A DNA stretch of 64,000 nucleotides from Phytoseiulus persimilis. Its lineage: Eukaryota; Arthropoda; Arachnida; Mesostigmata; Phytoseiidae. A program made the position numbers and the translations under genes. Positions 25,101 through 39,200 of this stretch are shown here, one piece after another (position 1 is the stretch's first letter; the number at the start of each line of letters is the position of its first letter). The stretch spans positions 26,412,001 to 26,476,000 of the forward strand of contig CM075101.1 in NCBI GenBank assembly GCA_037576195.1. The letters are read 5' to 3'. The notes beneath the pieces were generated by a model. That model saw only the letters and a list, made by a program, of their open reading frames with translations, made no database searches and was not told where the DNA came from.

Positions 25101-27778
25101 GTTTGGGTTCTCCATGCATGCTTGACTGATCACTACTCGGGCTCCGTTAACGAAATCCCAGTCGGGTGTAACGAGCACCACACGAACCAACACTGAAGGC
25201 ACACATTCCAGAACAGAAGCACAGAACGAACACGGTGGGAGTTTCGGAAGTCGCTTGAACACACTATTATCTGGTCGAGCGGACGGACTCTTCTTTCGAC
25301 GCTGGTGCTGACGGAGCCGGGCACTTATCCGCGTGGATCGTCCAGGTTCTAGGAGCGGGCGCTGTCTATGTGTCTTCAACGCGAACTACAACTAGCCAGC
25401 CGGAGATATTCGTCCGTTGTTCTTTTTTCTATCAATCTGGTATATCCTATCCACAACACCAGAGCGGGCTTTCTGGACGTCTGCTTCATAGACTTTCCGC
25501 TTCTCTTTCCACGCAGCGGAGAAAGGGTCTTTCGCTGACGCCGCCGCCATCGCCACCGCTCAGCCACCGAACCGTCTTGAAGATCGAATCCGTTTGCTGT
25601 GGCCCACCAGGCTCCCTCGTCTGCCGCTCCGATCGAGGGCCTTGCGTTGCGGGGTGACCCATCGGGGATTTTCCGGAGCGTCCAGACGAGCTTAACTTTC
25701 GGCCGAACGAACGACCGCCCGCGCGCAAATTCGTTCCCTATCAACTCATCTTGCTCTTGCGGGCTCGGAAGCCATGAGGATCTTCCCCTCAATCATAGTT
25801 CTTTGAATCTCTCGGCTTGAGGCAGCCGCTCGATGACTGCGCTCGTCCGTTGGTCTCAAGCTCGAGACGACTTCAAGAAGCCACACGAGCGCTTCAGCAG
25901 GAACAAGATCGGTACCGCTGAGGCTGAGAGTTCTCATCGCTGCCCTCACCAGGGTGCATGGGACTTTCTTTGAGCACCAAAACCCAGATGTTCTCGCAGT
26001 GAGACCGAAATCGAGGACTCCGCGCTGACGCATCACTAAACCTGCGGTCTGTCGGCCGGTATCAACGATCACGAGACGACTCGCGATACTCAGCGCAGAA
26101 TGACCGGCTAAAATGAAAGCGTTCATTCTCACACTGCTCCACGCGCTGTTGTGATTACTATTATAACACCGTCGTTTAAGTTGGTAATTACAGTCATTGC
26201 AACACTCGCCCAGAAATAAGATTCATGGTTGAATAATTTCTTGTGCCAATAGTCGGAAAGGGCCCGACGATGACATCGGCGCGTACTCTCTAGAAGCAAC
26301 GGCTCCTTGAAACAGTTCGAAGATGCACGATTCTGATAGGGAGTTTGCTTCGAGCGGTCAATTGATAGCTGAAAATGAAATCGTACAATCATCCCATATA
26401 GTCGAATCATCTGCGATTTGTTAAAGCCGCGACAATTTGCGTTGTGGTCGTAGCTAAGGAGTTTCGATGTGTTGGCGGTCGCCTCCGTTCCAGGACGCGT
26501 CGAAATACACCACACTTGTCTAGTAGGGTGAACTGTTGGATTCGGTCTGGAAACTGTCCGGGGGAACTCTGTTTCGGCGGGACCACGATGCTTCATTGCG
26601 ATCGTTCGCCAATCATCAATGTCCAGGTGTGCGAGATCTTGGGGACTCGTTTAGCAGCGACAAAGCCCCGCTTCATTTCGGTCACGTTTTTTGGCAGGAT
26701 CACACGAGCGAACTTTGTTTTGGAAGGCAACTCCTACGGCTCACAACTTTTCGGGTCCCTTGTTACGTAACCTGAGATGAAAAGAAATGAACGGGCGACC
26801 TAACGCGTGAGTGAGACATGATTGTTCGTTTTTCGTGCTCGATCCGGCGTTTCACTGAGTTCGAAATGTTTCGAAATTCCTGGTCAGCTCGCGGACGTGC
26901 TCAGCGAACACAATGATTCGGTTCACATTTGCTCTGTGCAGCTGGAGGGATCATGCGTAGCCTGTCTCGTGAGTTAAAGCGAGGACTCCGGATGAGCTCC
27001 TCCCAGAACCAATGGTTGCGGACGAGCGAGCGAGCGTTTATCGTATCGAGGCCATGAACTTCATCAAGAATCAACCTCCGTCGACTCTCCTTGTTCTCGC
27101 CCAACGAAGATCATCCAGGAAATAGTTTTCAGAGAGCAAATCAATCCAATCGTTATTCCGTGATTCAGCGTAGCCGCAATCTGAGATCCGAAAAATGAAT
27201 TCGAATAAATACTATAACATTCTCGAAATTCGAATTTTCGAAAGCTTTCCTGCTTTCGTGTTTGAAAGGTTAATTTCCGAGCCGAAGTCGGAGAACACGA
27301 ACGCTTGAAGCACCCTTTGCCGACTTCTCAGCTCGTTAGCAGAACTTCAGAGGCCCAGACCGCGGAGCTCTTAAGCCCCCCAGAAGCAGTCATAGAACAA
27401 AGCGAGCGGATCTGGTAGAGCGAACATTAGTGGAAATTCCGCTGTTGTCGACGTCAGCAGCTCGTTCGCTCAACTTTTCGGTCCATTCTTCTTCAGCCCC
27501 GTCTCGATCCCTTCTAAATTACTTCTCATACAAAAAATATCAAATTCAACCCGAAGGTTGCCCTGGTTGAAACTTGGCTGCGATCCACGGCAGATATTGC
27601 CGAACGTTTATCCCCCTCAAGTAGGTGGTAAATAACTGATTGCTTTGAACAAAGTTTTCAACGCGTGCTGGTGCCCTGAGTCCAAGGAGCTGGGAGTTCG
27701 CTCAATTCTCTTGTCAAGCCTTCGAGCACCAGTGTCGCAGCTTGGAAAGCGGGCACCCCAAGGATTCGTTTGATGGGC
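22200..27778. other. Mostly non-coding; two long open frames of doubtful meaning
   Basis: No exon can be recognised. A plus-strand frame of 223 codons (24,318-24,989) and minus-strand frames at 23,596-24,198, 25,746-26,132 and 26,129-26,596 are longer than expected by chance for any one of them. They lack recognisable domains, consistent splice sites and neighbours on the same strand. Short C-rich and G-rich tracts lie near 23,890-23,980. Confidence 0.35.
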
Positions 27779-29513
27779 TCAAACAGTTTCGAGTCTTTCT
27801 TTAGTTTGGGGCTGATGATCTTCGAACTCCATCGGAATTTCCAGCCTGTTCTTTGGCTTGTGCCGGAGGGATTCCACTAACCTCAACATGGAGCCTGTCG
27901 CACTTCCACACAAAAACAATGCATTCACATAGTCGGGCTCCGAGCACACACTGGCCTCGTAACCGGAGTCTTTTGTCAATTTCCGCTGAGGATTCGCTTG
28001 GGGTTTCCGCATAGGGCTTCCGCCGTGTTGGCCATCGTCGAGATCGTGAGTCGATCGTTGCGAGCTGGAATGACGGAGGAAAACGATATGTTACTCAGGA
28101 GTGTGAATCGACCGCCAACGGGCAGTCGTCGACGTTTAAGGAATTCCACTGGAGAGAGTACGGCCGTTAGCTGGACGACGAATACGCCTGCGAAAATGGG
28201 ATGAGCACTCACAATCGCTGCTTTCTGAGCGCATCCGATTCGGCTGGATTGCTGTCCTGGAATTCCAAACCGTACTGCAGATCTTGACTGAAAAAACGGA
28301 CTGTACGGTTATTCAGAAAGCTCTTTGACACCTACCAAAGCCTGTATTCTGCCGCACGGCCTACTTGGATCTGGTCTTGAATGATATCACGTGAACTCTC
28401 AATGGTGTGAAATATTTCGAGCATGTTTCCCGTGATCCCCCATTCCCTTCCACGGTTTCGCTCTGGATTTTGAGTGACATATAGTAAAAGTTCGATGTTA
28501 TCAACCTCCATTATATCAGTTCTCGATAAAATCAACCTCCATAATATCGACCGTCGGTTGGACCAATTCCAGACTGTAACAACCTGAACCTCAACTTAAA
28601 AGGGATCTAGCTCTCTGAGAGTCGCCCTTTTTTTTGAAGAACCAAGCTACCATAATGCTTTGAAATGGTATCGACGAAAGTTCAAGCCGGCTTCATTACG
28701 GAGGCACGGAGCGGCACTTCTTGCGAAATTCCTTCACGAAACGATCGAGCTCGCGGAATGACTTGATTTAACACTTGGGGGATTCCTCGGGATCTCGTCG
28801 ACTCAATCTCGACACCAAGATTTTGCCAACCTCGATTATATCGACGAATTCTGACATCCATCATTGATATAATCTAGGTTACACTGTAGATGGTGTAGTA
28901 TGTGGAGCGAAGGAAGATCGCGGAACAGTCCTAACGGGAGTGCTCTCCATCGTCGGACAATTATCTAAGCCCTCATGATGATCAGGAAACAGTTTATGAC
29001 CATCACGTGTGTCACGTTGGGTAAGTGGAACTGGACGAATGAAAGTTTGCGATACGAGTCGCTCCTCAATTACAATGGTGGAATGATCATCCAAAGGTGT
29101 TTCTATCTCTCACCTGACCGTGTCGATGCACATGATAGTTCTGGTTTCTTCTTGAACAGCCAAGGGAGGTGTTTTATTGAAAGCGGGTTCAGCCGCGCTA
29201 AGCAAGTGATCGCCAGGTCGTGACTTTGAAGAATGCCTTCGTATCACTTGCTTCGACGTTTCTGACACTGGAAGGAGAGAGTTCTCGTGAGCTTCAAGAG
29301 GACTGAGCCGATTCGGCAGGATCAGGGAATCGAGACTCGCTTCGATTGATTGAGAATACATCTTTGTTTCCATTGATGTCAAACATTACCCGAGAGGAAC
29401 GCCGAACTTTGAGCTTTGCGTGTCCGGGACAAATCGCGATGGCTCCCCCATTCTCTTCGAAGAACGTCTTCTCCAAGACCCTTCCGTCCTTTGGGAAGAT
29501 CATCAATAAGGAC
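27779..29513 (-). CDS. Unrecognised spliced gene, several minus-strand exons
   Basis: Several protein-like segments with splice borders follow each other on the minus strand. An acceptor CTTCTAG opens 29,513-29,390 (VLIDDLPKGRKGLGEDV...). The frame at about 29,380-29,114 (SLDSLILPNRLSPLEAHENS...) ends at a donor GTGAGA. An open stretch at 29,094-28,879 contains SQTFIRPVPLTQRDTRDGH. Exon 28,462-28,336 (GNMLEIFHTIESSRDIIQDQ) ends at GTAGGT, and 28,287-28,213 (DLQYGLEFQDSNPAESDAL) runs from TTTTTCAG to GTGAGT with matching phase. A last exon from 28,187 contains KLTKDSGYEASVCSEPDYVN and stops at 27,779-27,781. Frame changes occur at 28,140 and around 29,380. The product is polar, with no membrane segment, and looks like an intracellular adaptor. 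I do not recognise it; it could even belong to Shroom or to the gene starting at 44,276. Confidence 0.4.
28499..28550. repeat. Two-copy tandem repeat ATCAACCTCCATNATATC
   Basis: The word ATCAACCTCCAT(T/A)ATATC occurs twice about 34 bases apart (near 28,500 and 28,533), upstream of a minus-strand exon. No function inferred. Confidence 0.5.
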
Positions 29514-30261
29514 CTAGAAGGAGGAAGTCTCGGTTAATATTCATGAGCTATATGATGATGCGTCTCGGAGTTTCGGGGACTTAGACGGGATGTTTCCGTT
29601 GACGCTAGTAGGTAAACACGTTGAGTATGCAACAGGCGCATCCTTTTTTTCCGTAGCATTCGGGAGCTTTGGTGCTCAATGAATCGATCAGATCGCTGAA
29701 TGCGAGACGTCGATATTCGAGAAGGGAGGTAAGGCGACCGGACCTCTCGACAACTGCGAAACCCGAGTTCCCGCCAAGATCAACCGGTCCCGGGTAACGA
29801 CATCTTGGTGCACGCAATAACTTGCTCGAAACATTTTCAGTTTTCCTCCCTCTGAAAATCTCCTCCGCATTTCACGCTTGACGCGAGTCGTCGGTTCGCT
29901 CCACTTCAATCGCTCATGCGTTGCGAACGCCCTCGCTCAGTTACTTCGTTCGGTGATCGAGTTGCGCAGCGGAGCTCGGCTACGGTTCATCTCCGGATCA
30001 TCGAAATTTCGATCTATTTCCTCTTCGATTCTATTCGCGACGAACGAGCGTTCCCAGACGGCGGGGATCCGTGTCATTTGGGAACGTGATAGGCCATCCA
30101 ATCGATCCGAATATAATTGTGTTTTTTTTCGATGGAGGGACAGACGCGACGACGTAAACAATAAACGGGCGAGACCGCAGGGGATAAAGTCCAATGTTAT
30201 TGCTCGGTACAGGGCCTGAAGAATCCGAGCGCGGCGAGTCATGTGTGCGTGAGTAAATGAG

Positions 30262-30292
30262 CGAGTGTGTGTGCGTGCGTGCGTGTGCCTCA
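30262..30292. repeat. (GTGC)n / (GT)n microsatellite
   Basis: Short run GTGTGTGTGCGTGCGTGCGT in non-coding sequence. Confidence 0.7.
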
Positions 30293-30299
30293 GACTTGA

Positions 30300-33200
30300 T
30301 ACTCACGGAAACGGACGTCGACTGTGCGTGCTTGTTCCGATGCCGGAGGCTCTGTCTAAGAGAGTTCGCTCGCGACCACAGCGATGATGTTGATGCGCTC
30401 TGCTCTTTTTCACCGCGCTCCTTTTCTTTTTCCGACCTGAAACACAGAATCCAACGAATCGGTTAAAGCATCGACTTTGCATTCCACGATGACCGTTGCC
30501 ATCAAGCCACTGGAAGCCTTTGAGTCGCGAACAAGAACAGCGGCGAGCACTGAATGGCGGTATTCGAATTCTGTGCATTCAGCAGAAAGCATTCAAGCGG
30601 GTACAGGTCGACTGCACCCGACATCTTGACACCGTGCCCGCAGAAGAGTTCGCGAAATCATTGTTCCTGCAGTTTGATTGGAATCCCATCTCCGAAATAC
30701 GCTTGAGCTCATTGCTTCGACGCGGGGTTCACCTGTGGTACATGACATCGCGTGCGTGCGTCTACCACTCTTGGGCGTCTTTTCGTATCCACCCACTGAA
30801 GTATCTTTCTATCTGTTTCTGCTACTCTTATTCCTTTCTGGCGGCAGCTCAAGAGATGCTGTTCCGTAAGCTTATCCTCTTTCCTTCTTCGTCTCCTGCC
30901 GTTCAACGCAAAGAAGTGAAACGTTTATAACATCGGGGAGCAGACATTTTTCTGGTTTGCTTTTTTTCTCCGGACCCTTCGCGCTTCTCTGGGCGCTCGT
31001 CGGTCGACCGACTATATCTAACCAGATTGGCTGTTGGTGCTTGCAGGAGATCCTTCTTTTTGAATTCCTGCGACAGAATTAGCCTTTGGATCCGTCTGTC
31101 GAGCTTGTCCGACGAGCTGACTGACAGACCGACCGGCAAGCCAGTTCTCCGGTGGCCTCGCGGACGCTAGACGGCCGGCTGACTCTTTACGTGAACCCGA
31201 AGTCAAATAGACAGTTGTTCTCGACAACAGCATCGAGCAGCTTGTGTTCGGCTCCGACCCGAACCGTGATGTAGAAAAAATGCTTCGAATTCACTCTCCA
31301 GTTCTGGACATAGTCGCACGCGTGGCTGCGAGCTCCTCGGCCTGAGCTTATCTCAAGTCTCGACAAGGTCGAAGCCGCAAGAATTTCGCGGGCGTCACTG
31401 CGTGAGAGAAGGAGTTTCCGCTCTCAACAAGAACTTTTACCGTGAGACACTTCCCCGTGTCTTCTGGCTTGCCTCTCATCGTTTTGACGGAAATATGCCG
31501 CGAATTCCTGACCGACTGCCTGCAGAACAAAGGGCCGGCCGACGGTATCAACGAGGATGCAGCGTTTCTGCCGGCGCCGGCATTTGCGTGACGACATTAT
31601 TACATTCCTCCGCCACGTTATATCTTGCTAGCCGCCCAAAGCATATAAATCAGCACCTCCGCTTCCGTTATTCATCGGGAAAGCTCTGGGCGAGGAGAAC
31701 TGAGAGAACTTTTGAGAAAACCAGCCCTAATAGCCGCCAGCCCATCGCAGTCCGATCCGTTGCGGAGTCACGAGAAAAGAGGTCGAGTCGTTGCTTCGGG
31801 ATATGGATTGATCGATCTAATAAGTTGCTGCGGAGGTCCGCGACACGGTGGAATGAGAGAACCGCCGACCTTTGCTCAGGTCCACCGTATTGATCCCATA
31901 CCCAGAGTCGTTTTGGATGACGCCGGAATGTGAAGATGACAGCGGCGTCCTGGCCGCCGTCCGAAACAAAGGGGAAAGAATAGCCGCCGCCAGTCGTCGG
32001 CTTTTGTTAATCGCACGATCCAGCCCCAATCCATTTTCCCCCGGAGTCTTTTTCGGAGCCACGTCATTTTTCAGGGCATCGAGGAAGTTCGTCCGCGATT
32101 CGGGTCCAGCTTCGCCGAACGGCAGCATCCTGTTTTTTCCTCGCACAGAGGCCAATGGTGACCACAGGTTTTGGCCGGGGTTTCGAGTCGCTCGCCTAAC
32201 AGCTTTTCCGGTCTGCGATCTGAGTTGACAGAGAAAATCGGGAAGTTTTCCCCTATCGTTGAACAAAAAAAAAAAACGCGCGCGATACCGTGCCAGCAAC
32301 AGCGACCTGGTAGCGCTGAGTCATTCATGAAGAGGACATTGTGCGCGAGTTCATCTTCCTCGCTCCGCGTCATTCTCCTCGAGCGTAAGTGTTTCTCCTC
32401 GCGGAGGCTCGTCGCCGTCGTCGTCACTCCGCGAGATTTTCAGTCGCAAGCACACAAGAAATGACCACAAGAACAGACCTCACTAACAACGGCACGATCA
32501 CCGATGGAAGTTGAGATCCGTTTGTGTGTATTTTTCTGTCCTTTTTTCTCCTCCGTTGAAGAGTTTATTTTTCTCTGATCGGTCTGGTCTGGTTGGTCTG
32601 GTTCGCCGGCTGGTTGACTCGCTGGCTGCTTGCCGATAGAAAATATTCGAAAAGAGAGACTCCCGAGGAGGAACGTCCGCGTCGTTGTGAAGAATCGCCG
32701 CAGTCGGAACCTGTCGCTTGTCTAATCTGCGACGACCATCGCCAAGAAGAGTCGGGGCCGGGCCGTTTCAGCTGCGGTAATTCTGGTCGAAGAACGCAAT
32801 AAAAAATCTTTCACAGAAGCAAACAACACACGACCTTTGAATGACTACCCCTCTTCTTTTTCTTCGTCAGGTCAACGACGGATCGTGGCCACACTCTTCG
32901 ACAACAAGAGATTTCGACGTCTTTGCAAAATCCGGGGTTGTGAGCGGCTTATCAGCTGCCGGAAGGAGGGTCGTCGAGCGCCGCGCTCCGAGCGACATCC
33001 ATCAAACTCGGCGGGCGCCGCCGTGGCTCGTTCCATGTCCACCTTCCAGTCGACCGGACGTTCCGATGCCGGAGACTGCCGGACTTGTACAGCAAACCAC
33101 CACCTACCCTCCCCTCCCCCTTCCCACCTACGGCCAGAAAAGGATTCTAGAATTTGATATGGAAATTGGGCCTTGAAGAATGAAGGTACGCGTTCTGTCC

Positions 33201-36200
33201 CGTTGTGCGCAAGGGCGGGAAGTACTTTCTTTATCAAAGATCAGCCCCAAACTCGCTAGTTCTCTAACATCGTTCGACGAACTTCTTCCAGCCAACTTAT
33301 AGAAAGCGTGGTTCCGGCGTGTTTGACACAATCACGATTGTGTTGTTCCGGCACCGTTATCGTCGCCGAAGTCGACAAGATGTGAGTTGCTCACGATCGG
33401 CGCAAGCGGATTCTGACGCCAGAATCGGGGTTTTCAAGAACCGCTCCACCAGCGGATGCGATCCCGCGATCGCGCTACGGTGTTTGTTATGAGTCGTAGG
33501 TACATTGTAAGTGGGTGATGTACGCGGATCCACCGGACGACGGTGTGCGAGTGTCGGTCCGTCCGCTCATATGTATGCAGAAGCTTTTGTTCTCGATGAA
33601 GGCCTTGCGTGTGCCGTTGTTGACCCAGTGGTCTAGTATTGGAACTGCTGACTGCCGTAGCCGCTCGCGGATGCTGTTGATGCCGCGGCTGATGCTTCGA
33701 CCTCGGACCCGATGGCCAATCTGCCGCCGGTGGTGCCGCCGCCGCCGCCGCTCCTGGTTCTCGTACTGCTGTCGCCGCTGCTGCTGATTCTCGAATCGAC
33801 CACAGGCAGTTAGCTGGAGTTCTTATCGGTTTATCTGCTGGTTCGGTGGTTCGCGATAGATGGACGGAGGGACGGCGATACAGACGGACGTACGGTTGGA
33901 TAGAGAAATCAGCTGACTGACGGAATGACTGGCGGCTCGTAAGACTGACAGACAGAATCTCACAAAAAAAGGAGATCCGATCAAGGAAAAAATCCTGCTT
34001 TCTTCCTCGGCGCGCCGTCAACTTTCGTTCCTCCGTCCATCAGTCGGCCGCGAGAACTCGCAACGGCCATTCCGGAGGGCGACGTCAGTTTCCGTATTGT
34101 TTAGCTGATGTTGTCTGTGACCGCCGCCGCGCCGCTGCCGCTGGACCTGTCGTCGCGCGTAGCAGCTGCAGCCGAACAACATCGTCTCCCACCTATTGTT
34201 TCAGGTCTGCTGTCCATTGGAAAGTGCGCACAGTTTCTACCTTGTCACGTGATTTCATTCGTGACGACGTTTTACAAACTTCTTCCTCCTAGAACGAAAC
34301 CGTCTTCCACCTGGACGGGTTCTACCCCTGTGAGGGTCGGTGCGACGTTCCGGACACAGAACTCGGATCAAGACTTGCTAGAGTTTGGAACGCTCGCCAG
34401 ACGACGAGGCTTCCCGATGATCTTTGAAGCCTACGACTGTTTTCGATCGCAGTCAACGCTCAGACAACGGCGAGCGACTCCAAATGAAAACACTTGACCG
34501 ACGGGGACAACGACAACCGCCTCCGTGGCTTTCCGTCTCACGCCTTGACAATCTAAGTGAAATCTTCGATACCCAGTCGCGCAGCCGGTCGGTCGGTCAG
34601 TGGTTCAGTGGACAACGATTCGATCCATAGCCAAGTTCCCAGCTCTACATGCTGTCACCGTTGTGATCGCATTCAGCGTTAACGACGACCGAACAGCCGG
34701 AGACAACGGCATCTCCACCCCGTTGCGTCGTCGGGCTGCTGTGGGCCGGCCTGACCGTCCGTCGGTGGGTCTTTCGGTCGATATTCCTCTCGGTCTGTAA
34801 CAAGTGAGCAACCACCTACCGGCCAATGGGTAGACTGGCCAACTCACTCATTGACTGGGTGTCAGTTTACCAGTTTGCCCGTTGCCGGTTTCACTGTACA
34901 GAGCGACAGCTACAACGACATGGTTGTCAACGGCGGCCAAAACAAGCGATGCTCGAGGTACCCGTGGATGGACCGAGCCAGTCGGGCACAACAAGGGAAA
35001 GCCCTTTTGTTTATCGCCTCGTCATCTGTTGCATACTGAGAGCGTGAGAAAGGACCCGTTGTTGTTGCCGCCGCCGGTGCTGTTTCAGCACAAAACAAGG
35101 AATGACTTGAGAAGCGACTCAGGTTTCAGTCATTGCAACGAGCGGCGAAAGAGCCAATTGAGGCTACTGAAGAACGGATTTCCGCCGTGAATTCGTATTT
35201 CCGCGACCAGCTCCTGTTTGGCGGACGCGAGCGGTTCCCAGTGTGTACAGGAACGTCAGGACATCGATGGAGGCACCGTTGTCGAAAATAGGGGGTATCG
35301 AGTCGGAGTTTCTGTGCGCATCGGTCTCTTGCCGTGAGAAACGCCGCTGGCTGCGGCGGTCTTTCCCGCAGTTTTTATGGCCGCTATTCCAAGAGTGACT
35401 TCTGCGCTCTTTTTGATCTGGCTCTTCTGCATGCCAGCAGCGAAATTCGGAAAACAAGACAAGCACAGCAATTAGATCTCATTCACCGTTTTTCTCCCTA
35501 GTTCCTTCCGAGCGAAAGCGTGCTCGTGGTAACGGTCTTTCAAAAGAGCACAAAACTATTAGAAACTTGTTGCGGTTTCGGTCGCAGGCGACGATCATTG
35601 TCCATTTTGTCTTCGCCTGCACGCGCGTCAGAACTATCCCTGGGCGCATCTGACAGCCTCGTCAAGAATCGTCTTCCTCTTGATGTCGGAAACGAGAAAT
35701 GAATCTGACTTCTCCGAAATGAATGTATCGAGCTGGACCGTTGCGATGCTAGTTCGGAGACCCTGAATGATTCGGAGGCTGGAATTCCAAGGCCGGTCGA
35801 GAAACGAAGCTTCTCCCTACCTCCCACTAGATTCGTCGTCTTACTCCCGCTCTGCGCTCGATCAGTGTCGACTTGTGAAAATCAAACTGAGCGCTTGCAT
35901 GATTGCGCATCGGTGGCAGCGCAACGATTGCCTACGGGAAGAGCGAGCGGACCAGACAACACCCAGAACTCATACGGCACCGCCTCCTGACCGCTCGTCT
36001 GAGATTCACGGCACCCACAACTGCCGCCTGGTGCGCCGCTTTGGCGGCTGTTCGGGACTCGTTGAATCCGCCAGCTGATCCGACTACGAGCACCGCCAGC
36101 ACACACGTCTTTTGGAAGAACGCGAACGCCGACGCACAGGGAAAGCGCGAGAAAATTTTCAAATCCAACGGGCACGGATGGAGGAAAAAATGAAACAATG

Positions 36201-39200
36201 CAGGGCGCTGTCGGAGACCAACCCGATTGTCGCTGCTGCCGTTGTCTTGGTCGTCGTGATCAGGATTTCGTACAAGGCGTTCCGAAGCGCGCGCGTCAAC
36301 CGGTGCCCGTGTGAGTGGCTTTTCGTTCTGTATGAGACAGAGAAAATTCACGGGAGAAACCGTTGCCCTTCTCATTTGGATCTCATTCAGATCCCAGTTT
36401 GATAACGTTTGAAGGGAGTCGCCTCCAAGTGTCCCTCCGTCCGTCCGTTCTTCCATTCGTTCATTCTTGCGGCTGGTTCAACGATACCGCCACGAGAGGT
36501 ATTTCGAAAGGAATTGAAAAGCGTTCCGCAGACCGATAATCCCTCGCCCTCCTCACATGACCGCGAATAAATGAACTGCGAAGCAGCTCTGGAGCCGGCA
36601 CTGCAGGTAAGGTCGCTTGCCTTACGAGTAGCGCCGCCGTTCTGAGTACAATGACACTGGAAACCCTTCGGTGCTCCCTGTTCTCGGCTTCATTGTAAAT
36701 ATGTTTTCTGGCCCTAGCGGAACGAAGAAGAATATGACGAATTCAATAAAGCCGTTCCAATCCGAAAATTCTCCCAACCTCGTCCAAAATTCCATTGAAT
36801 ATCTTACAGCCCTACGCTGTCCGGCTCTCTATCGTAGATCGCCCCGGGCGCTCTTCATAAATTGGCTTGTTTCAATCGTGTTCTCGCTCTGTACGCGAGA
36901 ACCTCATTCCATCGCGGCCGGTCTTTCGCGCGGTCGACGAGTCAGTAAGCCAGCTGCTTGCTCAGAAGCTGCGCGTTAACATACAGAAGGAAAATTCCTC
37001 GAATTAGCAACCCTCCTCATGAGAGAAATGTCGGTCGCTTTATCGTCCGCAACGATTGCCTCCATCAGTCTCGAACCGTACTTCGCGTGGAACACGATCG
37101 CTGCGTGCACAACAGCTTCACCCGTCTCCCGCGGATACTACAAATGAGACTTTGGCTCAGGATCCGGGGTTGCTCGCATAATATCCTCGTATGGCAATTT
37201 TCGCCACGCTCTTTCCAACATGTTCAAGCTCCTCACAACGAGAATCCGAGTTCTGCTCGCTTCCGAATCCGATGCAACCGAGGAGGGTTGAGGAAGATCC
37301 AATAATAATCGCTCCACGGAGGCTTCCAAACGAAGTTCTCTCCGATGTGAGCCGCGATGAACCCTTCGGTTGCGGAAAGTCAAGATAAAAACCGACTTTA
37401 TCGTTTCATTTTTATCTTCTTCAGGCGGCTTTCCTCCATGGGGTCTTCTCTGAAGGCCTCTGATCGATATCTACTGCAGCCCGCACGCAATCAAAAGTTT
37501 TCACGCATTGGACGAACTCTTCGTCAGTTCCTTTTTTGAATTGGACATTCCGCGCATAGACCCGTCTCGATGCGTGACACGCACGATGTCTCTGTGAAGC
37601 CGGTTCAGAAGCTCGTCAGGAAGAGAGCGTCTGATTGAAGCGCCGGTTCTCGAAGACGCGTCCGGTGGAGGTGATCACTCGTAATTCGGTGCGATGGAGG
37701 TGAGAGGGGGGGGGGGGCGACGACTATGAAATGAATTGTGAAACACGAGACATATTGCATGAAGCACTCGTTCCCGTGGGGAATACATTCTGTTTCCAGA
37801 GCCGGCGAAGGAACGAAGATTCCTCGAGGGGTTAACGCGCTTCGCAATCATAACTCGTGAGAAAATTGTTACACACTTGAAGTCGCGCGCTGTGGGCCGC
37901 AATTAAGTTTTAACTGAAGTGTCAACAAGATGCTGACAACGGAGCCGATGGGACGCACGGCCGCTTTCGGTGTTGGGCTCGACCAAATAATGGATTGGGA
38001 TGTCTCTCTTAATTTTCAGTTGAGAAAGCGCGCAGTTCACGCGATCCCAAGAACTTGCGAACAGAACGGTTGCAACCAAAATTATATCTAGAAAGGCTCC
38101 CCGACAGTACAAATTTCAAACGTACGATGCGCCACCGACAGGCCTTCCAACGGTTACATTTCATTTGACATTGTGGAATTCCACGAGAAATCCGAATGGA
38201 GTCTCTGTACTATTATCCATTCATCGGAGTCCTTCTCGGAGGGTGAGGTTGACATAGAGGTGACGGCAATCGGCCCCATCTCTCGAAGTCCGAATGATTG
38301 AAGTGAACGCGCATCTGGGGTGTTCCACTTCGGCTGGTAGTCGTACTAGCACAGCACGCCGTGTGATATGATCGGCCAGTCGCAAGTGTCGGGTACGCTT
38401 CGAGTCACTGACACCTCCGAACTTAACGCATCCACAATGCGGTGTGACAATATTTTGTGCGAAGCGGGACGCTGCAGCGACTTCGAAGTACGGAACGGCC
38501 GTGTTTTGAACCAGTTCGCTCGTCGGGAGGGATAACTGTATCTCCCGACTGAATCCGACACGATCCAACGGAGATGCTCGCGCCCCATACGTAATTATTG
38601 TACCTGTTCCTCACTGGTTTTGGTATTCAGGCGGGCCCGTCGGTGCACACACGTATCGATCGATTGGCTGTTGGCGAAGGGGGTTCCGAGTGTTCCCTCG
38701 AGGATGATCCTCGCCTGCTCGGGCAGGGCGAGGTCTGTCGGAGGGCCGCCTCCTCGAACATCTAGCTCTCTGGCCAGGGCCTCCTAATCTGGCTGTGGGT
38801 GGTGCTCGTAGTCAAGTGACCATCTGACGGGAATATGATCAGCTGTTCTTGTCTTCGTTTTCGTGATTCGCCCGGCTGCTTCGAATTAGCCGTTCCGCAT
38901 CCCCCTAACAATGCAGTGTTTGCTCTGAACACGAGAGAGAAGGAACTCGCGTGTTACAAACCTTTCTCGACCGCCATCCATGTTGCAAGCAGAAAAGCAG
39001 CACCTCTTATTTCCGGGTCACACTGCACGGAGTCGGGAGCGGCCGCGTTAGTGCTCTTTCGATCGTCGCCGCGGCCGCAGAACGAGAATGGTCAGCAACA
39101 ATAACACTGACGACGACGCGAATCCTTCGAGAAACGAGCGACAACACCTGGTGCTCTTGAAGTACACGTCCACGTTTCGACCAAGCCGTTCCATCTTCGA

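Noticed and set aside
33434-34021. 195-codon minus-strand frame rich in Arg and Ala
   Set aside because: Produced by GCC/GCT triplet repeats; no domain or splice sites.
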